DNA from: Rhodohalobacter sp. 614A
GTDB taxonomy: Bacteria > Bacteroidota > Rhodothermia > Balneolales > Balneolaceae
Assembly: GCF_021462415.1 (NCBI RefSeq)
Contig: NZ_JAKEDS010000001.1
Coordinates: 1,398,273-1,462,272 of the forward strand
Direction: 5' to 3'
Length of the DNA stretch: 64,000 nt
Below, one piece after another: positions 46,771 through 54,809 of this stretch. The position numbers were made by a program, and so were the translations under genes. The notes beneath the pieces are model-generated. The model saw only the letters and a list, made by a program, of their open reading frames with translations. It was not told the DNA's origin and ran no database searches. Within the stretch, counting starts at the first letter, position 1, and each line of letters opens with the position of its first letter.

Positions 46771-47331
46771 ATGTCAGTTTTACCGATAGTTACATATAAC
46801 GACCCGATTCTTAAGAAAAAGACAAAGCCGGTTTCTGAAAATTCAGAAGAACTTCAGGCATTGATTGACGACATGTTTGAAACCATGTACCATGCAAGCG
46901 GAGTTGGACTTGCTGCTCCGCAGATTGGCGAACCCCTTCAACTATTTGTGATGGACGCCGATGCAATTACCGAAGATATTGAGGATGAAGAAGATGTCGG
47001 TGCCATCGTATTTATTAACCCGGAAATCATCGAAAAGGATGAGGAAACTGTGAAAATGGAAGAAGGATGTTTAAGCATTCCTGAAGTTCGTGATGAAGTT
47101 TCCCGGCCGAAATCGATTACAGTTTCTTACAAAGACCGGGATTTTAATGAGCAAACGCTGAAAGCATCTGGATGGCTGGCGAGGGTGATTCAACATGAGT
47201 ACGATCACTTGCAGGGAGTTCTTTTTCTCGATTATTTGAGTGCGTTCAAGCGGAGGCTTCATAAATCTACCCTGCGGAAGATTGAAAAGGGCAAGCTTGA
47301 AACAGAGTATCCTCTGGTTCCCAAATTATAG
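46771..47331 (+). CDS. def: Peptide deformylase
   Basis: 186 residues. Removes the formyl group from N-terminal fMet. All three motifs are intact: GVGLAAPQIG (44-53), EEGCLSIPE with metal ligand C100, and QHEYDH with ligands H142 and H146 and catalytic E143. An insertion rich in acidic residues (about 68-77) lies between motif 1 and 2, common in Bacteroidota. fmt follows 8 bases later, so formylation and deformylation genes are paired. Confidence 0.97.
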   Translation: MSVLPIVTYNDPILKKKTKPVSENSEELQALIDDMFETMYHASGVGLAAPQIGEPLQLFVMDADAITEDIEDEEDVGAIVFINPEIIEKDEETVKMEEGCLSIPEVRDEVSRPKSITVSYKDRDFNEQTLKASGWLARVIQHEYDHLQGVLFLDYLSAFKRRLHKSTLRKIEKGKLETEYPLVPKL

Positions 47332-47339
47332 AATAGGTC

Positions 47340-48263
47340 ATGCACTCGTTAAAGATTATTTTTATGGGATCGCCCGATTTTGCGATACCCAGCCTGGAAA
47401 AAATCCATGCCTCCAATCATACCATTCAGGCAGTTGTAAGCAATCCCGATAAACGGCGTGGACGAGGCGGAACACCAGAGCCGACCGCAGTAAAAAAACG
47501 CGCTCTTCAAATGGGATTGAAAACCATTGATGTGCAAGATGTGAAGTCAGATGAATTTCACAAAAGCATCCGCGACCTGAATCCTGATCTTCTTGTTGTG
47601 GTTGCTTTCAGAATTTTGCCGGTTTCCGTTTTAAAGATTCCTTCGATCGGGTCTGTAAACCTTCACGCTTCCCTTTTGCCGAAATACCGTGGAGCGGCAC
47701 CCATTCATTGGTCCATCATCAAAGGAGAAAAGGAGACGGGATGTACCGTCTTTTTCTTGAATGAGAATGTAGATACGGGAGAAATTATCGCACAAAACCG
47801 TACAAAAATCGGGGAAAATGAAACGACCGGTGATTTGTATAACCGTCTGAAGGAGACAGGTGCAGATTTATTGTTGGAGGCTATCAATCAAATTGCAGGG
47901 GATTCGGTACAAACAACCAAACAAGATCACCAGCTGGCAACCCCGGCTCCCAAACTTTTCAAGGAAAATACACGAATTGATTTCACCCGGCCGGCAAAAG
48001 ATGTTCACAATTTTATTCGCGGATTGAGTCCGTTTCCAACCGCCTGGTGTTTGTACGATGGAAGAAAAATGAATATTTATCGATCCCGATTAGCGGAAAA
48101 ACTAAACCTGAAACCGGGTGAGCTACATTTTGAGGATGAAAAACTTTTTGTGGGATGCGGGGACAACCCGATTGAACTTATCTCCGTACAAGTGCCGGGT
48201 AAACGAAAAATGAGCGGAAAGGATTTTGCAAACGGTTATGATTTGGATGTTTATCTTCAATAA
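47340..48263 (+). CDS. fmt: Methionyl-tRNA formyltransferase
   Basis: 307 residues. Transfers formyl from 10-formyl-THF to Met-tRNAfMet. IIFMGSPDFAIPSLEKI at the N-terminus, VNLHASLLPKYRGAAPIHWSIIKGEKETGCTVFFLNENVDTG (containing the N-H-D type catalytic core: HASLLPKYRGAAP and the later Asp) and the C-terminal OB-like tRNA-binding domain (from about 205: IDFTRPAKDVHNFIRGLSPFPTAW) are all present. The gene follows def. Confidence 0.96.
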   Translation: MHSLKIIFMGSPDFAIPSLEKIHASNHTIQAVVSNPDKRRGRGGTPEPTAVKKRALQMGLKTIDVQDVKSDEFHKSIRDLNPDLLVVVAFRILPVSVLKIPSIGSVNLHASLLPKYRGAAPIHWSIIKGEKETGCTVFFLNENVDTGEIIAQNRTKIGENETTGDLYNRLKETGADLLLEAINQIAGDSVQTTKQDHQLATPAPKLFKENTRIDFTRPAKDVHNFIRGLSPFPTAWCLYDGRKMNIYRSRLAEKLNLKPGELHFEDEKLFVGCGDNPIELISVQVPGKRKMSGKDFANGYDLDVYLQ

Positions 48264-48389
48264 CGAAATAAGACGATTATAAAACTGAAATTTAATACAG
48301 GAAAGTTGACTAAGAGCAGTTTTTTTGAGATATACACAACAAGAATTTTTCCAAGAACAAGAAATTTTAAGATTTAAAACAATTTAAAA

Positions 48390-49082
48390 ATGGAGCTTTC
48401 ATCTTTTTTACAGGCTGCCCGGGAAGGTGACCTAAAACGTGTTTCAGAGCTGCATCAGGAAGGAGCGGATATAAATGAAACAGCTAAAAACGGCTCCTCT
48501 GCACTGATTTATGCAGCAGAAGGAGGGCATATGGATATTGTTAAATATCTGATTGACCATGGAGCTGACCCCACGATTCAAACGAAAATGGGGGGGACGG
48601 CTTTAAACCGTGCTGCCGAAACCGGAAATCTTGAGTTGATGAGATATCTGCTCGATAATGGTACTCCCATCGGCGAACTCGCACTTATTGTAGCTGCCCG
48701 GGAGGGAAATATTGAGGCCGTTCAGCTGTTGGTGAAAAACGGGGCAAACGTCAATGCTCAGCAACGCTGGGGACAAACCGCGCTGATGCTCGCCGCAAGA
48801 GAAGGACATTCATCGGTCGTTAAATATCTCCTCGATTCGGGAGCAAATGTACGGCTGAGAGATAAAAATGGTGATTCAGCGCTCAACATTGCCCTTGATA
48901 ATGACAATCCCGACATCGTGATGCAACTGCGACGGGCAGGTGCAAAAGCTCAGATCAAAAAGAGCAGTCCCGTACAAGGAGCTGATGAAGATGAGGAGGA
49001 TGACGATGATTCCTCAGATGTGGATGAACTGATTTCTGATGATGATATTCCGGATGATGTAGATCTGGAAGATGATATTTAG
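48390..49082 (+). CDS. Ankyrin-repeat protein
   Basis: 230 residues with about five ankyrin repeats (GDLKRVSELHQEGADINETAKNGSSALIYAAEGGHMDIVKYLIDHGADP, and similar near 65, 97, 130). No signal peptide or membrane segment. The C-terminus is highly acidic (about 195-230, mostly Asp/Glu/Ser), a tail that could mimic nucleic acid or bind basic partners. Ankyrin scaffolds bind protein, but the partner is not visible. It stands alone between fmt and gap. Confidence 0.88.
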   Translation: MELSSFLQAAREGDLKRVSELHQEGADINETAKNGSSALIYAAEGGHMDIVKYLIDHGADPTIQTKMGGTALNRAAETGNLELMRYLLDNGTPIGELALIVAAREGNIEAVQLLVKNGANVNAQQRWGQTALMLAAREGHSSVVKYLLDSGANVRLRDKNGDSALNIALDNDNPDIVMQLRRAGAKAQIKKSSPVQGADEDEEDDDDSSDVDELISDDDIPDDVDLEDDI

Positions 49083-49220
49083 AGCACATCTTCGTTCGGC
49101 CGGTTTTTGGATGTGGTGATCCTCTTTTTTGAGATTGCCACATTCACTCATTTTATTCATTAAAATCGTGCTGATCAGGTTTTTTAAAACTCATTTATAA
49201 GTTTAAGTTTTAACTGTAAT

Positions 49221-49234
49221 TAGAAGCGCTTTCA
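49221..49234. promoter_or_regulatory. cre-like palindrome upstream of gap
   Basis: TAGAAGCGCTTTCA matches the catabolite-responsive element consensus TGAAAGCGCTTTCA at 12 of 14 bases. LacI/GalR-family proteins recognise such sites. It is 103 bases upstream of gap, a glycolytic gene. CcpA itself is a Firmicutes protein, so the regulator would be another LacI-type factor, if any. Confidence 0.35.
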
Positions 49235-49330
49235 TTTCTTGTAAAAATGGAAAGAGAGCAGAGAATAAGTTATTTTATATTGATTCAACTAATACAGTCA
49301 AATCAAATAATTTGAATTGAAAAGGAGTAA

Positions 49331-50341
<1,011 letters not shown>

Positions 50342-50363
50342 ACTTTACCGTTCGTAATTATTG

Positions 50364-50398
50364 AACCCGTTCTGGAGCAATTCAGAACGGGTTTTTTT
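50364..50398 (+). terminator. Intrinsic terminator of gap
   Basis: A perfect 11-bp stem (AACCCGTTCTG/CAGAACGGGTT) with an 8-nt loop and a T run, 22 bases after the gap stop. Confidence 0.92.
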
Positions 50399-50479
50399 AT
50401 GGCTGATTAACTCAGTGATGCAAAGCTGATTATTGAAAACACAAAACAACTTGAACGGTTTCTGTGCGAATTACAAAAA

Positions 50480-50580
50480 CTGCTCCGGTAGGAGCAGCAT
50501 ATTTGTAAAAAGATAGTTTGTGCTTCATAAGACCCGCACCAGAGGTGCGGTATGTTTCTTTATGTGGAGATAGTAATTTG
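50480..50580. repeat. Two tandem palindromic repeat units (REP-like)
   Basis: Unit 1: arms CTGCTCC/GGAGCAG around GGTA (50480-50497), then CATATTTGTAAAAA. Unit 2: arms CCGCACC/GGTGCGG around AGA (50534-50550), then TATGTTTCTTTA. Both tails run on to GATAGT-(AA)-TTTG. The stem bases differ but pair, while the tail is kept, which suggests structure is under constraint. Such hairpin-plus-tail units are recurrent in Bacteroidota intergenic DNA and may be REP elements moved by RAYT transposases. No transposase is seen in this window. Confidence 0.6.
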
Positions 50581-50744
50581 ATATCCGTCTATTCCAGATT
50601 TTAAATATAAATGGTAGCATACTGCTCTTTGGGACAAACAGTAGGTGAGAAAAGATTCTTTCTTTTTAAAAATATCCCGCCTCTACCAAAGCGGGAAAAA
50701 GGTTATAAGGGTTTGAAATTAAACATTCTAATCGCACAAAAAGA

Positions 50745-51293
50745 TCATTCACACTCACAATCAACGCAACCTTTTGCAGCACATTTTCCGCAGGTTTGTT
50801 CAAGTTGATCGTGCAGTTGCTGGCGAGCCCGATGTCTGCGAACTTTTAAATTATTACGTGTGATACCCAATTCTTTGGCTACTTCGTGTGGATCTCCCTC
50901 ACCAAGTTCCATTTGCTTAATGAGTTGAGAATATTCAGGCTTTAATTTCGGCAGGATTTCCCGGTAGCATTTGCAAACCATTTTTTCATCCTCTGACGAT
51001 TCATAAAAAGATGAGGCGTCCCGGACAAACTTCTCATAATGTTTTGACTGAGTTTTTGTTCTCCTGTAATGATCAATAATCTTATTACGGACAATCTGAT
51101 AGAACCAGGATAAGATTTTTTTTTCATCTTCGAGATCCGGCAATGCATTCAACGCTTTTAAAATACTGTCCTGTAAAATATCTTCAGCCAACTCCCTGTC
51201 GGATACTTTGGACAAGATAAAATTCAGAAGTCGCTCCCGATGGGGAAGCAATTCTTCAGCTAGTAATTCTTTCTTTTTATACTCGTTCATCAT
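50745..51293 (-). CDS. Cysteine-rich ECF sigma factor (CorE-like)
   Basis: 182 residues, a sigma-70 family ECF factor. Sigma2 region at about 15-80 (LLNFILSKVSDRELAEDILQDSILKALNAL ... KILSWFYQIVRNKIIDHYRR) and sigma4 at about 112-162 (YSQLIKQMELGEGDPHEVAKELGITRNNLKVRRHRARQQL, helix-turn-helix). Two cysteine motifs are unusual: C107-K-C109 in the linker and a C-terminal tail C168-x2-C171-x4-C176-x2-C179-x-C181. That pair (linker CxC plus C-terminal Cys-rich domain) is known from CorE-type ECF sigmas, which bind copper or other metals directly and need no anti-sigma. No anti-sigma gene is adjacent. It is divergent from the copper ATPase gene. Confidence 0.9.
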   Translation of the reverse strand: MMNEYKKKELLAEELLPHRERLLNFILSKVSDRELAEDILQDSILKALNALPDLEDEKKILSWFYQIVRNKIIDHYRRTKTQSKHYEKFVRDASSFYESSEDEKMVCKCYREILPKLKPEYSQLIKQMELGEGDPHEVAKELGITRNNLKVRRHRARQQLHDQLEQTCGKCAAKGCVDCECE

Positions 51294-51359
51294 TAAATAA
51301 ATCTTACTAAAAGAAACTGATTAATTACGAAATTGTTATAAAGAAAAACAGTTGAAATG

Positions 51360-51378
51360 GTGAATGATAATCATCCTA
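51360..51378. promoter_or_regulatory. Fur-box-like palindrome between sigma factor and copA
   Basis: Contains AATGATAATCAT (51363-51374), identical to the central 12 bases of the classical Fur box. It includes the near-palindrome ATGATAATCAT. It lies about 70 bases from the sigma-factor start and just upstream of the copA promoter. A Fur-family regulator (Fur, Zur, Mur) is the natural candidate, but no such gene is in the window. Confidence 0.4.
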
Positions 51379-51385
51379 AAAAAAC

Positions 51386-51414
51386 TGTAACCGATCCAAT
51401 TTTTTGCGTCTGTA
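51386..51414 (+). promoter_or_regulatory. ECF-type promoter of copA
   Basis: TGTAACC (51386-51392) and CGTCTGTA (51407-51414) match the ECF pattern of an AAC-containing -35 and a CGTC -10, with 15 bases between TGTAAC and CGTC. It is on the plus strand, 63 bases upstream of copA. The obvious sigma factor is encoded next door. The spacing is within, or one short of, the usual 16. Confidence 0.6.
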
Positions 51415-51477
51415 TGGGTGAATGATGAAACAGAATTCATCTGAATTTTTTAAAAATATTGTATTTAAGGTAGAGAT

Positions 51478-54033
51478 ATGAAAAACTCAATTGAAACAGA
51501 CGAACATACAAAACAAATACCTGCATCTGAAGCAGATCCAAAGACGGCTCCAAAAGGCACTGACTCTATTCTGTTCGATGTAGAAGGAATGCATTGCGCC
51601 TCCTGTGTGAATAATGTTGAAAAAGCGATCAAAAAAGTACAGGGTGTGGAAGATGTTACCGTAAATCTGGCTACGGAAAAAGCAACGGTTTCTTATCGGA
51701 CAGGAGAAACAGATACCACTAAAATTGTAGATGCCGTTGAACAGGCGGGATATCAAACCAGGGTTGAAACCTTACAATTTAGTGTGAAAGGAATGCACTG
51801 CGCTTCCTGTGTTGGAAATGTGGAAGGAGCCATTCTTCGAACTCCCGGAGTAAAAGATGTTTCGGTAAATCTTGCGACTGAAAAAGCGACGGTCCGAGTG
51901 ATACCGGGAACGATAAATCCCTCGAAGCTTGTAGAAATCGTTCAGGATGCGGGATACCAGGCCGAACTTATCAATGAGGTGGACAGAGCCAGCCAGACGG
52001 ATCGGCAAAAAAAAGAACGTGAGCAGGAACTGAACAGCATCAAACAATCGCTGATGATTGCCGCTACGTTCAGCATCCCAATCTTTCTGATTGAAATGGC
52101 ATCGCATTTTATAACGCCGTTTCATAGCTGGCTGAGTGCTTCGGTGGGTATGCAAAATCTTTATTACCTGTTTTTTGTACTGGCATCAGTTGTTCAGTTC
52201 GGACCCGGTTTGAGATTCTACAAACAAGGCTGGCCATCGTTAAGAAGAGGCACGCCGGATATGAACTCGCTTGTAATGTTGGGAACTACAGCCGCGTATG
52301 GATATTCGGTTGTTGCTACATTTTTTCCACAGGTGTTGCCCAGCGGAACCGTGAATGTCTATTTCGAAGCTTCGGCGGTCATTGTCACTCTTATTTTATC
52401 AGGTAGATATATGGAAGCCATCGCGAAAGGGCGAACAAGCGAATCCATAAAGCGGTTGCTGAGCCTCCAGGCAAAGAATGCGAGAATCATCAGAAATGGA
52501 AAGGAAATGGAAGTTCCCGTAGAACAGGTTCAAATCGGGGATACCATTCTTGTCCGGCCCGGCGAGAAGATTCCGGTTGATGGAGAAGTGGTGGACGGAG
52601 ATTCTTATGTGGATGAATCCATGATTTCCGGAGAACCCATCCCGGTTCACAAAACCAAAGGCGATGAGATGGTCGGAGGCACGATCAACAAAAACGGAAG
52701 CATTCGTTTTAAAGCGACAAAAATTGGCGCTGATACCGTTTTGGCCCAGATCATAAAAATGGTGGAAGAAGCCCAGGGCTCAAAACTGCCAATCCAGTCT
52801 CTGGTGAATAAAGTGACGAGCTATTTTGTGCCCGCTGTAATTACGTTGGCATTGTTAACATTCGGAATTTGGTTCATCTGGGGACCAGATCCCGCGCTCA
52901 CATTTGCACTTGTAAATGCTGTAGCTGTTTTGATTATTGCCTGTCCGTGCGCGATGGGTTTGGCCACGCCGACTTCCATTATGGTTGGAACGGGGAAAGC
53001 GGCCGAAATGGGCGTATTGTTCCGTCAGGGTGATGCATTGCAAGCTCTCCGAAATACCGATGTGATTGTGTTGGATAAAACCGGAACGCTTACAAAAGGC
53101 GAACCTGAATTGACTGATTTTGAAGTCGTTGAAGGTTATGAATCAAATAAGATTTTGCAGCTTGTTGCATCTGCAGAAAATCGCTCAGAACATCCCATTG
53201 CCGAGGCGATTGTAAAAGCCGCCAGGGATAAAAAAGTTGAACTGGCGGAGGCGGATGATTTTAATGCAAAACCGGGTTTTGGAATTGAAACAACAGTTAA
53301 TGGAACCAGGGTTTTTGTTGGAGCTGACCGTTTTATGACTCAGTTAAAGCTTGATATCAGCCACTTTGACGAAGTGCGGGATCATCTGACCAAAGAAGGA
53401 AAAACTCCCATTTATGTCGCGATGGATGACAAATTAGTAGCAGTAATGGCAGTGGCCGATCCCATCAAAGAATCCACCCCAGCCGCGATTAAAGAACTGC
53501 ATCAGCTTGATTTGAAAGTAGCGATGATTACGGGTGATAATGAACAAACTGCCCGGGCAATCGCCAATGAGCTTGGAATTGATGAAGTTGTGGCCGAAGT
53601 ATTGCCTGAGGATAAGGCCAATGCCGTTAAGCAACTTCAGTCCAACGGAAGAAAAGTGACATTTGTAGGCGACGGAATCAATGATGCTCCGGCCCTCGCT
53701 CAGGCGGATGTGGGAATTGCAATCGGAACGGGAACCGATGTGGCTATAGAAAGTGCCGAAGTGGTATTGATGTCCGGCGATCTCAGAAACGTTCCCAATG
53801 CGATTGCGCTTTCTAATTCTACGATACGCAATATCAAAGAAAACCTGTTTTGGGCGTTTGTTTATAATATAATATTGATTCCGCTGGCAGCCGGCGCTCT
53901 TTACCCGGCGTTCGGAATTCTGTTATCCCCGATCTTTGCGGCCGGAGCGATGGCAGTATCAAGCGTATTCGTACTTGGAAATGCATTGAGGTTAAAGCGG
54001 TTTCGTCCGCCGATGAAGGTTGTGAATGGTTAG
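51478..54033 (+). CDS. copA: Copper-translocating P-type ATPase (P1B-1)
   Basis: 851 residues. Two N-terminal heavy-metal-associated domains, each with GMHCASC (near residues 36 and 102), bind Cu(I). Then come the membrane helices, the actuator loop SGEPIPV, the transport site CPC at 489-491 in helix 6, the phosphorylation motif DKTGTLTKG with D533, SEHPIAEAI, and [16 protein letters not shown]. The late helices carry YN and MAVSS, as in P1B-1 pumps. It exports cytoplasmic Cu(I). It is divergent from the cysteine-rich ECF sigma gene, with an ECF promoter upstream. N-terminal residues before the first domain are a short polar leader. Confidence 0.97.
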   Translation: MKNSIETDEHTKQIPASEADPKTAPKGTDSILFDVEGMHCASCVNNVEKAIKKVQGVEDVTVNLATEKATVSYRTGETDTTKIVDAVEQAGYQTRVETLQFSVKGMHCASCVGNVEGAILRTPGVKDVSVNLATEKATVRVIPGTINPSKLVEIVQDAGYQAELINEVDRASQTDRQKKEREQELNSIKQSLMIAATFSIPIFLIEMASHFITPFHSWLSASVGMQNLYYLFFVLASVVQFGPGLRFYKQGWPSLRRGTPDMNSLVMLGTTAAYGYSVVATFFPQVLPSGTVNVYFEASAVIVTLILSGRYMEAIAKGRTSESIKRLLSLQAKNARIIRNGKEMEVPVEQVQIGDTILVRPGEKIPVDGEVVDGDSYVDESMISGEPIPVHKTKGDEMVGGTINKNGSIRFKATKIGADTVLAQIIKMVEEAQGSKLPIQSLVNKVTSYFVPAVITLALLTFGIWFIWGPDPALTFALVNAVAVLIIACPCAMGLATPTSIMVGTGKAAEMGVLFRQGDALQALRNTDVIVLDKTGTLTKGEPELTDFEVVEGYESNKILQLVASAENRSEHPIAEAIVKAARDKKVELAEADDFNAKPGFGIETTVNGTRVFVGADRFMTQLKLDISHFDEVRDHLTKEGKTPIYVAMDDKLVAVMAVADPIKESTPAAIKELHQLDLKVAMITGDNEQTARAIANELGIDEVVAEVLPEDKANAVKQLQSNGRKVTFVGDGINDAPALAQADVGIAIGTGTDVAIESAEVVLMSGDLRNVPNAIALSNSTIRNIKENLFWAFVYNIILIPLAAGALYPAFGILLSPIFAAGAMAVSSVFVLGNALRLKRFRPPMKVVNG

Positions 54034-54152
54034 ATTAAGTTCTATTGGGTAAAGACTTTCTTTCGAGATCAATCTTTACAGAAGCAAGCGGTGAGTTTTT
54101 GAAAAAATTCCACAAGCGAGGTTTTAGGACGTTCCAATTTTTGATAAGCTTC

Positions 54153-54181
54153 TACAGATAGAATAATCAACTCTATCTGTA
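54153..54181. terminator. Hairpin between copA and the minus-strand gene
   Basis: Perfect 10-bp arms TACAGATAGA and TCTATCTGTA with a 9-nt loop, directly after the stop of the minus-strand coiled-coil gene and about 120 bases after copA. On neither strand is there a long T run, so its terminator role is probable rather than certain. Confidence 0.5.
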
Positions 54182-54187
54182 TAAAAA

Positions 54188-54733
54188 TTATTCTTCTTCT
54201 GGTTTTTTATTCAAGTTTACAGTCCTTTTTAATTCTAGTTCTTTTAACTCTAATTCGATTTCTAGAATTCTGTCTTGTTTCTTTTGATGTAAAAAGAACC
54301 ATCCAAAATATCCTATAGCCGTCCAAACTATTCCAGCAATCAGAAATAGGATGGAGTATTTGTGATATTTTGATGTGCGTTCAATAGAATATGAAATAAG
54401 ATTATTTTTTAATGCAATATCATTCATTTTTGAGTTGATACTGTGTGAGAGTTGAAAGATTGAATCAGTTTTAGATCTGAGATTTTGTAGTTCATTAGCG
54501 GTAATTTGATCTCGTTCAAGTAGTTTTTTTGAAAGAGAATCAATTTCGTCAATTTGAAATTCCCACATTCGATTATCAAACATTAGTTGAGAAGTTTGTC
54601 CCTCTAATTTGATTAAATTCTCATTATCTATTTCTATTCTTTGAATGAGATAATAAAAGGTTGAAAAAATTATTAATAATCCTGCCAAATATTGAAATTT
54701 ATAAAAATTATCAGTGGGGATATTATTAAGCAC
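54188..54733 (-). CDS. Uncharacterised membrane coiled-coil protein (181 aa)
   Basis: I do not recognise a family. Two membrane helices (about 13-30 and 126-148) enclose a roughly 90-residue soluble helical segment with heptad-like Leu/Ile spacing (IEIDNENLIKLEGQTSQLMFDNRMWEFQIDEIDSLSKKLLERDQ...), and a second charged helix (RILEIELELKELELKRTVNLNKKPEEE) ends the protein. The gene is markedly AT-rich compared with copA and the glycosidase on either side, which suggests recent arrival. It may be an orphan accessory gene. Confidence 0.7.
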   Translation of the reverse strand: MLNNIPTDNFYKFQYLAGLLIIFSTFYYLIQRIEIDNENLIKLEGQTSQLMFDNRMWEFQIDEIDSLSKKLLERDQITANELQNLRSKTDSIFQLSHSINSKMNDIALKNNLISYSIERTSKYHKYSILFLIAGIVWTAIGYFGWFFLHQKKQDRILEIELELKELELKRTVNLNKKPEEE

Positions 54734-54809
54734 TGGTTCTCTTTTTTAATTTACTATGTCTTCGCAATAAGTATTCTTACAATAAAATTTAAATAGTTAA
54801 TCAGAAGTT

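Noticed and set aside
50480-50580. CRISPR array
   Set aside because: Only two hairpin units, with differing stems and no constant direct repeat and spacer pattern, and no cas genes in the window.
50611-50808. Plus-strand frame of 65 codons between gap and the sigma gene
   Set aside because: It is low-complexity, lacks a ribosome binding site and overlaps the 3' end of the sigma factor gene.
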